Shown: piece after piece, positions 9,273 to 18,229 of the stretch
Layout of the letters: each line of letters begins with the position of its first letter
Position numbering within the stretch: the first letter of the stretch is position 1
Assembly: GCA_938743325.2 (NCBI GenBank)
Contig: OW568879.1
Location: forward strand, 558,001 to 622,000
DNA: 64,000 nt
Direction of reading: 5' to 3'
Source: Pycnococcus provasolii
Lineage: Eukaryota > Chlorophyta > Pseudoscourfieldiophyceae > Pseudoscourfieldiales > Pycnococcaceae
Position numbers and translations under genes: made by a program
Notes under the pieces: generated by a model
The model's database searches: none
What the model was told of the DNA's origin: nothing
What the model saw: the letters and a program-made list of their open reading frames with translations, nothing else

Positions 9273-10707
9273 TTACAGCTCGTCGTGCTCATCTTCCGCC
9301 TCTTCCTCCTCGCCTCCTTCGCCGCCCATGCCCTGATCGCCGTACACCTTCGAGATGATCGGGTTGCTGACACCCTGGAGCGTCTTGAGCGCCTCCTCGA
9401 GCGCGTCGGCGTCGGCGTCGTCGCTCTCCACAACCTCGAGCGCATCCTTGACGGCGTCGAGGATCGCCGTCTTGTCATCCTCCTCAAGCTTGCTTCCGAG
9501 CTTCTCCTCATCCTCCACCTGCGACTTGAGGCTGTACGCCGTCGACTCGAGCGAGTTCCTCGCGTCAATCTTCTTCTTCAGCGCGGCATCCTCCTCCGCG
9601 AACTCCTCAGCCTCCTGCACCATGCGCTCAATCTCCTCCTGCGAGAGGCGTCCCTTGTCGTTCGTGATGGTGATCTTCTCGCTCTTGCCCGTTCCCTTGT
9701 CGGACGCGGACACCTGCAGGATGCCGTTGGCATCCACCTCGAAGCTCACCTCAATCTGCGGAACGCCGCGCGCCGCCGGGGGAATTTGCGTGAGCTCAAA
9801 CTTGCCGAGAAGGTGGTTGTCCTTCGTCATCGCGCGCTCGCCCTCGAACACCTGGATCGACACCGTCTGCTGGTTGTCCTGGTACGTCGTGAACGTCTGG
9901 CTCTTCTTCGTGGGGATGACCGTGTTGCGCGGGATGAGCTTCGTCATCACTCCGCCAACCGTCTCGATACCCTGCGTGAGCGGCGCGACGTCGAGCAGCA
10001 GGATGTCCTTCGTCTCGTCGCCACCCTCTCCGCTGAGGATTCCTCCCTGCACGGCGGCGCCGAACGCGACAGCCTCGTCGGGGTTCACACCCTTGGACGG
10101 CTCCTTTCCGTTGAAGTACTCCTTGATGAGCTCCTGCACCTTGGGAATGCGCGTGGATCCTCCGACGAGCACAATCTCGTCGATGTCCTTCTTGTCGAAC
10201 GTGGCATCCTCCATCGCCTTCCTGACGGGCGTCATCGTCTTCTTGAACAGGTCGCTGTTCAGCTCCTCGAAACGCGCGCGCGTGAGCGGCTCGGACAGGT
10301 CAACTCCGTCGACGAGGTTCTCAATCTCGACGCGCACCTGGTGCTGCGTCGACAGGGCGCGCTTCGCGCGCTCGCACTCTCGGCGCAGCTTCTGCAGCGC
10401 ACGCTTGTCGGTGGACACGTCCTTCGAGTACTTCCTCTTGATGAGCTTGAGGAAGTACTCCATCACGCGCTGGTCAAAGTCCTCGCCACCCAGATGGGTG
10501 TCTCCGTTCGTCGACACAACCTCGAAAACTCCGTTGTCGATCGTGAGCACGGACACGTCGAACGTGCCACCGCCAAGGTCGAAGACGAGAATGTTCTTCT
10601 CTCCACCCTTCTTGTCGAGTCCGTACGCGATGGCCGCGGCGGTGGGCTCGTTGATGATGCGTGCGACGTTGAGTCCGGCGATGACGCCGGCATCCTTCGT
10701 GGCCTGA

Positions 10708-10739
<32 letters not shown>

Positions 10740-11498
10740 AACGACGGCGTTCTTGACGTCCTTGCCGAGGAACGCTTCGGCGGTCTCCTTCATCTTCACG
10801 AGCACCATGGCTGAGATCTCCTCGGGGGAGAAGGACTTCTTGTCGCCCTTGACGGACACCTGGATGTACGGCTTTCCGTCCTTGTTCGTGATCTTGAACG
10901 GCACGAGCTTGGCATCCTTCTGGACGCTCGAGTCGGAGAACTTGCGTCCGATGAGACGCTTGGCGTCGTACACGGTGTTCTCTGGGTTCGTGGTTCCCTG
11001 GTTTTTCGCGGCATCTCCGATGAGACGCTCACCTTCCGGCGTGAACGCCACCTGAGACGGCGTGATGCGGTTACCCTGGTCGTTGGCGATGATCTCCACC
11101 TTTCCGTTCTTGTAGACACCCACGCACGAGTACCTAAGAAGAAAAAAGAAAATGAGGGGGAAGAGAGAGAGAGATGACGTTAGATCGCGTGGTTGAAAAA
11201 TGAATAACAAACAAACACACATCAAATCAAATCAAAAACAAGCAACGAAAAAACACACATCACGCCAAAAAGGTGATCGATCATCAAAAAACAACAAGCA
11301 AGGGCACCACAAGAGCACAAGGGACCACAAAAAAAACGCCACAACAGAAACAGACAGAAAACAAACGTACGTGGTTCCGAGGTCAATTCCGATGGTCGTT
11401 CCGAGCGAGTCCGAATCCGAGTCATCCGCCATGGTGAACATGGACAGGGAGAGGCCCACTAAAAGACAGGACAACATGAAGTACTTCATCATCTTCAT
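9273..11498 (-). CDS. BiP: ER-lumenal HSP70 chaperone BiP (two exons)
   Basis: The CDS joins 11371-11498 with 9273-11133 (662 aa). Exon 1 encodes a signal peptide ([20 protein letters not shown]) and the first HSP70 signature up to IDLGTT; exon 2 resumes at [20 protein letters not shown]. Other landmarks are [29 protein letters not shown]-type strand ([14 protein letters not shown]), [13 protein letters not shown], the substrate-binding domain and the helical lid. The C-terminal EDEHDEL contains HDEL, the ER-retention signal. BiP binds nascent and unfolded proteins in the ER lumen and controls the unfolded-protein response. It is head to head with GRP94 across a 1.6-kb spacer. The stop codon is part of CTGTAA (TGTAA on the minus strand, 9273-9277). 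Confidence 0.97.
11134..11370 (-). other. Spliceosomal intron in BiP
   Basis: 237 bp. On the minus strand the donor is AC|GTACGT and the acceptor TTCTTCTTAG|GTAC, preceded by a pyrimidine-rich tract. Splicing joins ACC-AC to G-TAC-TCG and restores the universal HSP70 sequence GTTYSCVG in one frame, with a total of 663 codons including the stop. It is the only intron that can be placed with confidence in the window. Confidence 0.92.
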
Positions 11499-11651
11499 CG
11501 TGCTGGACAGATGTCGAGAATGAACGTGTGATCTGTCGGGGAGCTCGCCGGGGGGGGGACTGTGTGCTCTGTGCGTGGGGCGAGGGCAAAGGCTTCTTTT
11601 TTCTCACGCTTCTAAGAAGGGGGCCGCCGACGCACCCACCGAAGGAGGATT

Positions 11652-11663
11652 GTTGACGCATCC
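11652..11663. promoter_or_regulatory. Shared 12-mer GTTGACGCATCC, BiP side
   Basis: It lies 154-165 bp upstream of the BiP start codon. The identical 12-mer occurs 155-166 bp upstream of the GRP94 start. TGACG is a bZIP half-site, so a stress-responsive bZIP site is plausible (inference). Confidence 0.5.
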
Positions 11664-12255
11664 CTCCTTCCCCCCCCCCTCTCTCAGAAGCCTCTCTCGA
11701 AAGTAGGGTTTGATCGTTTTATTAGGTTGCCTTCTTTGGTGGGTGGGCCCCGCGAGTGTAGTTCCCCCTACTTCCTAAAACCCTTTTTGTTGTGGGCCCC
11801 TTGGAGAAAGAAGGATTGACAGAAAGAATACCTGGGGCCTGGGGGGGGGAAAGGGCGGTAAACTTGAAAAATTCTTAGTCTATCCGTAAGGAGTTTTTGG
11901 AGGTATTTCCTCGTTAACAATTCAGGGATTTAAACCGCCCCATTAGTCCATAATCTTTTTCCGACCTTCTCTCCTTTTCTATTTCAGAAATTAACATTTT
12001 CCCTTGTAGTCTTCCCGTTTTCGCAGGAGTCAAAAAGAACTCTACTAAAAAACCTCTCCCAGGACCCAATTTTTCTCCCAGGACTTCGTTTGGATTCACC
12101 CGTGGGACCCTTACAGTTTGACGCTCAATGGAGAGTTGGTTTCTTGGTGACGCCCTTCACGGGGGGGGACGAGAACAGACCTAACTTAGACTAACTATTA
12201 CCCTACATACTGTACCGAGATTCCTTCTTAGCAATAGCAAGTCTCTTGCTCATAT

Positions 12256-12503
12256 TAGGGTGTACTTGCACAGCGCAATTCCCTTAGCAAATAGCGTTAG
12301 CGGGGCCCCGCTAACGCTATTTTTAGGGAAATCGGTAGCGTTAGGGGCCCCAAAATGGGACTTAACGACATTGGGGCTAACGTTAGTTGCATCGCTTGCT
12401 CTCAGACTTAGCAAACAAGGGTGGCTCCCAGGCAATGCCTGAGATTTGGTCGAAAGAATAAGGGATCTCGCCGAAGGGAATTGCGCTGTGCAAGTACACC
12501 CTA
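12256..12503. mobile_element. 248-bp MITE with perfect 30-bp terminal inverted repeats
   Basis: The left terminal repeat (12256-12285) and right terminal repeat (12474-12503) are perfect inverted copies over 30 bp. The outermost bases read TA on both ends, consistent with a TA target duplication and a Tc1/mariner-like origin. The interior contains a perfect 34-bp palindrome and further GTTAGCG/GGGGCCCC blocks. There is no transposase ORF, so the element would be non-autonomous. Confidence 0.8.
12289..12322. repeat. Perfect 34-bp palindrome inside the MITE
   Basis: The two arms meet at GGGG|CCCC (12305/12306) and pair without mismatch for 17 bp. The sequence would form a stable cruciform or RNA hairpin. 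The arms contain TAGCGTTAGC, which recurs in altered form elsewhere in the MITE. Confidence 0.9.
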
Positions 12504-12920
12504 TTGTAGGTATCACGCCGCCGCCGCCATGCATTTGCCAGGTGGGTGGCTCACATGCATTGATATTCGCGGAAGGCGGAAGCCGGAAGGATTGCACCGA
12601 CGTTGCATCCCGCACAGAAAGGTGGTCAAGACAAAATCAAGAGCCGGCCAGCTTGCAAGCTTGCTTTCGGACGGAATCCAGCGCAATTTCTAGGGTTCCG
12701 TCCCCCCCATCAAGGCCCCCCTCCCCTGCCAGCCTCTGAAGTTCTTCGTTCCCCTCTCGCATCCCCTTCTCATACGCCATCAAGGGTAAAGGACGTTCCC
12801 AACCACGACGAGCAGCACCACAGAGCAAGAGCAAGAGCACGACGCCGAGCGCCTTCGAAGATGATTGGAAGAGGTATCCCCCCTGCATGATTGCCGAGGC
12901 CGAGCCCGAGGGCGAGGGGA

Positions 12921-12932
12921 GTTGACGCATCC
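12921..12932. promoter_or_regulatory. Shared 12-mer GTTGACGCATCC, GRP94 side
   Basis: Identical to 11652-11663 and 155-166 bp upstream of the GRP94 start codon. The two copies have the same orientation on the DNA, so they are in opposite orientation relative to their genes. Confidence 0.5.
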
Positions 12933-13086
12933 GTCGTCCTTCGGAACCCCCCCCGGCTGCCCGGCTGCCCGCGGGGGTTCTTCTGGAAGGCCTGGCCCCC
13001 TCCCTGGTGGGGCGGCTCCCCCCCCCTCTGGATCGCCCGGGCAGCCGTGTCATTTCCGCCTCTCGCATAAACCGAGTGAGTGAAGG

Positions 13087-15591
13087 ATGTTCGCTCTCCG
13101 CGTGTTGGGATCCCGTCTTCTTGTGATAGCGCTCCTTTGTGTGGTGTCTTTGTCATGTTTCTCTTCCCTTTCTGGTGGTAATGGTTCACCCGCCTCATTC
13201 ACGGGTTTTGCTGCCGCCTCGGATACCGGTGGTAGTGGATCTTCTATCAGTGGTGGTGATTCCAAGGAGTTCCGCTCTGGGTCGCAGAAGTTCACGTTCC
13301 AAGCGGAGGTGAACCGTCTCATGGACATTATTATTAACTCGCTCTACAGCAACAAGGATATCTTTCTGCGTGAGCTCATCTCCAACGCCAGTGACGCTCT
13401 GGACAAAATTCGCTTTTTGGCACTTACCGATGCGAGCGCGTTAGGTGACGGAGACGACGCCGAGCTGGAAATTCGAATCAGCCTCGACAAGGAGAAGAAC
13501 ATGATCAGCCTGCGTGACCGTGGAGTGGGTATGACCAAGGAACACCTCGTGCAGCACCTCGGAACGATCGCGAAGTCAGGAACGTCCGCATTCATCGAGC
13601 AGATGCAGAAGGGTGGAGACGTGAACCTCATCGGACAGTTCGGCGTCGGATTCTACTCCGTCTACCTCGTCGCCGACTTCGTCGAGGTGATCAGCAAGCA
13701 CAACGACGACAAGCAGCACATCTGGGAATCCAAGGCGGACGGAAGCTTCGCCGTCTCCGAGGACACCGAGAACGAGCCGCTTGGACGGGGAACGCAGATC
13801 AACATCTACCTCAAGGATGACGCCGCGGAGTACGCCGACCAGGACAAGCTCAAGGAGCTCGTCACGAAGTACAGCGAGTTTATCAACTTTCCCATCTTCC
13901 TGAACACCACCTCGGAGGTGAGCGAGGAGGTGGAGATTGAGGATGGCGAGGAAGAAGAGGATGCTGAAGGCGACTCCGAAGACGACTCTGAAGACGACGC
14001 TGAGGATTCGGAGGAGGAGTCGGAAGAAGAGGAGTCGGAAGAAGAGGAGTCGGAAGAGGAGGACTCGGAAGAAGAGGACAAGCCCAAGACGAAGACTGTC
14101 ACGAAGACCGTCGCCGAGTGGAAGCTGCTGAACGACAACAAGGCTATCTGGCTGAAAACTCCGTCGGAGGTCACCGAGGAGGAGTACATGAAGTTCTACA
14201 AGGCTGTCTCAAAGACCGAGGAGGAACCGCTGACGTACTCGCACTTCAAGGCGGAGGGCGACGTCGAGTTCAAGGCGATCCTTTACATCCCGCCCACGGC
14301 GCCGTACGACCTGTTCGACAACTACTACGCCAAGGCGGCGGCGCTCAAGCTGTACGTTCGCCGCGTGTTCATCTCCGACGAGTTTGATGACCTTGTGCCC
14401 AAGTACCTGAGCTTCCTCAAGGGTATCGTCGACTCCGACACGCTCCCGCTGAACGTGTCACGTGAGATGCTCCAGCAGCACAGCTCGCTCAAGACAATCA
14501 AGAAGAAGCTCGTGCGCAAGGCTCTCGACATGATCCGCAAGATCGCGGAGGAGAAGCCGGAAGACGACGAGGAGGAGAAGAAGGAGGGCGAGGCTGACGA
14601 AGCAGAGGAGAAGAAATCCGAGGACAAGGAGACGAAGTACGAGAAGTTCTGGAAAGCATTTGGCAAGGCGATCAAGCTCGGCATCATCGAGGACGCGTCC
14701 AACAGAACGCGTCTCGCCAAGCTGCTGCGCTTCTACACATCCCAGTCGGAGGACAAGCTCACGTCGCTCGAGGAGTACGTCTCGCGCATGAAGGAGGGAC
14801 AGACGCACATCTACTACCTCGCCGGCGCGTCGATGGACGATGTGAAGGGATCGCCGTTCCTCGAGAAGCTGCTCAAGGAGGGATTCGAGGTGATCTACTT
14901 CACCGATCCCATCGACGAGTACACGATGCAGAACTTGACGGAGTTTGACGACAAGCGCTTCGCCAACGCGTCGAAGGAGGACCTGTCGATGGGAGAGAAG
15001 GGAAAGAAGCAGCAGGAGCGCGAGAAGGCGATCAAGGACGAGTTCAAGCCGCTCACCAAGTGGTGGAAGTCGGCGCTCGGGGCAAACAATGCCGGGAACA
15101 TCGACTCCGTGAAGGTGTCAACCCGCCTCTCCACGTCGCCTTGCATCGTCGTCACGAGCAAGTACGGATGGAGCGCGAACATGGAGCGTATCATGAAGGC
15201 GCAGGCTCTTGGCGACGACCGCTCGTCTTACATGAAGGGCAAGCGCACGCTCGAGATCAACCCGCGCCACCCGCTCATCAAGGCGCTCAAGGACAAGGTG
15301 GCGGAGAACGAGGAGGACGACACGACCAAGGCTCTCGCGACGCTGATGTACGAGACGGCGCTCGTCGAGTCGGGCTTCCAGAGCGACGAGCCAAAGGCTT
15401 TCGCGTCCCGTATGTACAATCTCATGTCGGATACGCTTGGTGCGGATCCGAATGCCGAGGTGGAAGAGGAGGAGGAAATCGTTGAGGACGAGGAGCCGGA
15501 AGAGGCGAAGGAGGATGCGTCGGAAGAAGCCTCAGATGCAGAGGCGGACGAATTCGCCGCGCAGGATGACGCGCCTAAGGATGAGCTCTAA
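13087..15591 (+). CDS. HSP90B1: ER HSP90 chaperone endoplasmin (GRP94)
   Basis: 834 aa, intronless. A signal peptide (MFALRVLGSRLLVIALLCVV) precedes the HSP90 ATPase domain: NRLMDIIINSLYSNKDIFLR, LISNASDALDKIR, DRGVGMT and GQFGVGFYSVYL. An acidic linker rich in DSEEE (around 285-335) separates it from the middle domain (WKLLNDNKAIW, VRRVFISDEFDDLVPKYLSF, LPLNVSREMLQQ). The C-terminal dimerisation domain ends in DAPKDEL, whose KDEL retains it in the ER. GRP94 folds secreted and membrane client proteins downstream of BiP. The length and acidic tail suit the family. A TGTAA lies about 54 nt past the stop. Confidence 0.97.
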   Translation: MFALRVLGSRLLVIALLCVVSLSCFSSLSGGNGSPASFTGFAAASDTGGSGSSISGGDSKEFRSGSQKFTFQAEVNRLMDIIINSLYSNKDIFLRELISNASDALDKIRFLALTDASALGDGDDAELEIRISLDKEKNMISLRDRGVGMTKEHLVQHLGTIAKSGTSAFIEQMQKGGDVNLIGQFGVGFYSVYLVADFVEVISKHNDDKQHIWESKADGSFAVSEDTENEPLGRGTQINIYLKDDAAEYADQDKLKELVTKYSEFINFPIFLNTTSEVSEEVEIEDGEEEEDAEGDSEDDSEDDAEDSEEESEEEESEEEESEEEDSEEEDKPKTKTVTKTVAEWKLLNDNKAIWLKTPSEVTEEEYMKFYKAVSKTEEEPLTYSHFKAEGDVEFKAILYIPPTAPYDLFDNYYAKAAALKLYVRRVFISDEFDDLVPKYLSFLKGIVDSDTLPLNVSREMLQQHSSLKTIKKKLVRKALDMIRKIAEEKPEDDEEEKKEGEADEAEEKKSEDKETKYEKFWKAFGKAIKLGIIEDASNRTRLAKLLRFYTSQSEDKLTSLEEYVSRMKEGQTHIYYLAGASMDDVKGSPFLEKLLKEGFEVIYFTDPIDEYTMQNLTEFDDKRFANASKEDLSMGEKGKKQQEREKAIKDEFKPLTKWWKSALGANNAGNIDSVKVSTRLSTSPCIVVTSKYGWSANMERIMKAQALGDDRSSYMKGKRTLEINPRHPLIKALKDKVAENEEDDTTKALATLMYETALVESGFQSDEPKAFASRMYNLMSDTLGADPNAEVEEEEEIVEDEEPEEAKEDASEEASDAEADEFAAQDDAPKDEL

Positions 15592-15684
15592 CTTTTTTGC
15601 TGTAGCTCGGGGAGAAACGGGGCTTTTTAATTTCTTTTATAAATTGTAATGAGCAAGCTTTTCTCAGAAAACACGTCGTAAAAA

Positions 15685-17871
15685 CTATTCAAAAGTGAAT
15701 AAACCAAGCAGAAGCAGTGCGAAAATGACAAAAGGACGTGACGCAAATGACGCCGCAGACGGCGATGCTGTCGTCACCTCAGTCGGGGTTGGCGTTGGCG
15801 TTGGCGTTGGGGTTGGGGTTGGCGTCGTCGGCGGCGTCGTGGCCAGTGTTGGCGTCGTCGTCGATGTCGTCGTCGTCGTCGTCGCCACCGGCGCCGACGT
15901 CGTCTCAGGTGGACCTGTGTACTCTGCCGCCATCGAGGGCTTGCAAAGGAGGAAGTGCTCCGTGTAACCCTTAGCTCGCAGCTGATCAAACTTCTGGAAG
16001 CATTTGCCACAGTCTTCAGAGATGTCATTCCTGTTATTTTCTAGTTTCACCCAGTCCTCCTTCGTGCAACGCTTCCACTCAGCGTTTGTGTGCCTCATCG
16101 CCTCGCCATACATTTCAGAAGAGCTCCAGAAGTACTGCCCCGACGATATGCCATGACGCTCCCAAATCTCATCGACGGTCTCGTCATCACCCACAGATCC
16201 CACATACTTTAGAGCGGGTATACAAACCGCCTCCCCTCGATCGTGCCTGGCTATGTACTCGACTTGGACCCAGCACATCTCGTCCGTCGTCTCTTGCGCG
16301 ATGAATGTCGGCTTCGTTCGATCGGTGGTGTTCATAATGCACGTGCCGCTGACGATGTCGCCGTTCTTCACGATGAGTCGTGGTCTGTGAATCGTTTGGT
16401 ACACACTTTCATCCAGCTCTGCTGTCGACGGCAGCGAACCAACGTACGATGCCGGATACCTCCGAGCAGCCTCCTGCGTCAAATCTGCCGAGTACTGATC
16501 GTCGAACCACCATGACGGCGCGTCCAGAAGCACAGTGCGGTCGTAACGGCTAAGCAGATTTGCCGTCGGCAACGTCTCCTTCGGCACACCGCCTGGCACG
16601 GGTCGAACTTGCTTGCCAGCACTCCGGTAGAGCCGCGAGTACATCTCAGTCGCGGCGAGGTGGCCGTGGAAAAATGTGGTGGTAATTTCGACACCCTCCG
16701 TTGGCGCACCAACGACGACGCAGGCGGCGGTGAGAAAGTTGCGCGACTTGCCTGGCGGGAACGTGATCTGGGGGTTCACGGACTCCTCCACCACCTTCAT
16801 ATTGCGCGCCAGCAGCGGGCGCGGTGCCGTCGTGTAGTGCAGGGAAACGCCGCTGCTGTCGATAGGACCGCACTCGAGGTTGAAATTATCGTAGTGCACC
16901 TCGAGGCGGAAGGATTTCGTGCCGCGCAACGGAACTCCGGCGGCGCTGTCAATCGTCAGCAGCGTCTGCAGGCCAGGTGCCCAGGCGGCAAGGCGAGTAT
17001 CGCACTTCATTTTTGCGTAATCAGCAAGAGTCAGGACGCTTCCCTCCGGCTTGCTGAAGTCGTTCGCGCAGGCGTACAAGACGAAGTGGTGGAGGCGCGG
17101 CGCGTGGTCGACCCTAACAGCTCCTCCGACGAGCGAGCACGGTTTGTCGCCATCCTGGCAAGCCTTGTCGTCGAAGTGGAACATGAAGCTTGTGTAGGTT
17201 GTTCGCCTATTGCAAGGAATCGTGTACGACGTGATGTTGAGATCCTTGCGGAGTCTCGGCTCGCCGTCGTTGTATACCCTGTAGTTCGGGACTGGCGTTT
17301 CGTCGTTGACTTCGCACTGCCATCGTTCGCTCGCGGTGCCTCCGTCGGGTTTAGGTGGCGCATACGCGTCCGTCTGCGCGCCCCGCCCTTCGCTCACTGG
17401 TGTATCCTGGCTGTATCCAGGGTGCGACACGGGCCAGCGCACAAGTCTGTCCGTCGACTTGGACCCTTTCACCCACGTGCAGCACGGGTCACCGAGCTCC
17501 TCGCCGTTCGTGTACCCGTCTCCGTCGCTGTCACTTTCGCAGAGTTGTTTCGTCCACTTGAACTCGTTGCTTATGAATCCGATTCCAAACTTGTTGAGTA
17601 GCCTGTTCTTCAGTCCTCCACGGCAGTCTTGGTGTCCAAGTCCCAGGCAATATTCCCTGGCAGCATCCCGGGAACCGTCACCCGAGTCCGAGGAGCACCC
17701 GGGTAAGTGTGATGAGCACGGCACGAAGTATGCGTTTGGCAAAGCTTCTAAAAACGACGGTTTCGCACTTACAAGTTCAAACTGTAAGTGTAAGAAATAT
17801 AAATTCAACACCAAGATGGTAAGCGAAGAAGAAATGGAAATCGACACGGAGGAGGACATCTTGTTCGCCAT
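15685..17871 (-). CDS. Temptin-domain plus copper type II ascorbate-dependent monooxygenase (DBH/PHM-like)
   Basis: 728 aa from the ATGGCG at 17871; in-frame Met codons exist up to 17913. A hydrophobic leader ends near VSAKPSF. Next comes a Cys-rich Temptin-like module (W-T-K-x-LCESDSDGDGYTNGEELGDP then CCTW...SHPGY), containing an EF-hand-type Asp loop. The catalytic region follows: HHFVLYAC (CuH histidines), VHYDN, the HGHLAATEM pair of histidines (CuM), CIMNTTDRTKPT and TDEMC (the CuM Met). The C-terminus is a Thr/Pro-rich stalk with (PT)n and a hydrophobic tail (FVIFALLLLGLF), suggesting a GPI or single-span anchor. The family hydroxylates small molecules or peptides using copper and ascorbate at the cell surface or in secretory vesicles. 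The substrate is unknown. Confidence 0.9.
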   Translation of the reverse strand: MANKMSSSVSISISSSLTILVLNLYFLHLQFELVSAKPSFLEALPNAYFVPCSSHLPGCSSDSGDGSRDAAREYCLGLGHQDCRGGLKNRLLNKFGIGFISNEFKWTKQLCESDSDGDGYTNGEELGDPCCTWVKGSKSTDRLVRWPVSHPGYSQDTPVSEGRGAQTDAYAPPKPDGGTASERWQCEVNDETPVPNYRVYNDGEPRLRKDLNITSYTIPCNRRTTYTSFMFHFDDKACQDGDKPCSLVGGAVRVDHAPRLHHFVLYACANDFSKPEGSVLTLADYAKMKCDTRLAAWAPGLQTLLTIDSAAGVPLRGTKSFRLEVHYDNFNLECGPIDSSGVSLHYTTAPRPLLARNMKVVEESVNPQITFPPGKSRNFLTAACVVVGAPTEGVEITTTFFHGHLAATEMYSRLYRSAGKQVRPVPGGVPKETLPTANLLSRYDRTVLLDAPSWWFDDQYSADLTQEAARRYPASYVGSLPSTAELDESVYQTIHRPRLIVKNGDIVSGTCIMNTTDRTKPTFIAQETTDEMCWVQVEYIARHDRGEAVCIPALKYVGSVGDDETVDEIWERHGISSGQYFWSSSEMYGEAMRHTNAEWKRCTKEDWVKLENNRNDISEDCGKCFQKFDQLRAKGYTEHFLLCKPSMAAEYTGPPETTSAPVATTTTTTSTTTPTLATTPPTTPTPTPTPTPTPTPTEVTTASPSAASFASRPFVIFALLLLGLFTFE

Positions 17872-18229
17872 GAAAGGAGGCGTACACTTCTTCATCAACT
17901 TCAACTTCATCAACTTCGTCGTCGTCGTGCCACCGGTGAATGGTTCTTGGAGAAAGTGCCACCTGTCAGTCTGTCACCGTACAGCTCGCTCCAGGAATGC
18001 CGGAATGCCGCCTTGGACTATACGTGTAGGTGATGCAGGTGGTCAAAGCTCAGAGCCTCAGAGGGGCCTTAGGAGCTCATCGGCCGGACCTTGCACACAG
18101 TATGACTCTTATGACTATGTATGTCAGTTATGCACGTGGTCAAGAAACACACGCAACATTATAAAGTGAAGTGCACTTCGTTACTGAATGAGGGATCTAA
18201 TCCTCATATCACAGTACGGCACATCCACA
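17872..18229. other. Intergenic spacer between the copper monooxygenase and PRPP synthetase
   Basis: About 358 bp between two leftward genes, holding the monooxygenase promoter and the PRPP synthetase 3' end. No gene, repeat or clear motif is seen. Confidence 0.5.

Larger units (their letters stand above)
11499..13086. promoter_or_regulatory. Bidirectional spacer between BiP and GRP94
   Basis: 1588 bp separate the two start codons. It holds the 12-mer GTTGACGCATCC near each end, a MITE at 12256-12503, and several homopolymeric G or C runs. No additional coding sequence is supported: ORFs here overlap each other and the MITE and have no domains. A canonical ERSE (CCAAT-N9-CCACG) was not found. 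The nearest partial match on the BiP side is CGTGG-N9-AAAGG, around 11575. Confidence 0.6.

Noticed and set aside
9222-10814. 530-codon plus-strand ORF opposite BiP
   Set aside because: It is Arg/Leu-rich antisense shadow of a highly biased, GC-rich conserved gene and has no domain of its own.
11570-11590. Canonical ERSE in the BiP promoter
   Set aside because: CGTGG-N9 is present but is followed by AAAGG instead of ATTGG, so only part of the site matches.
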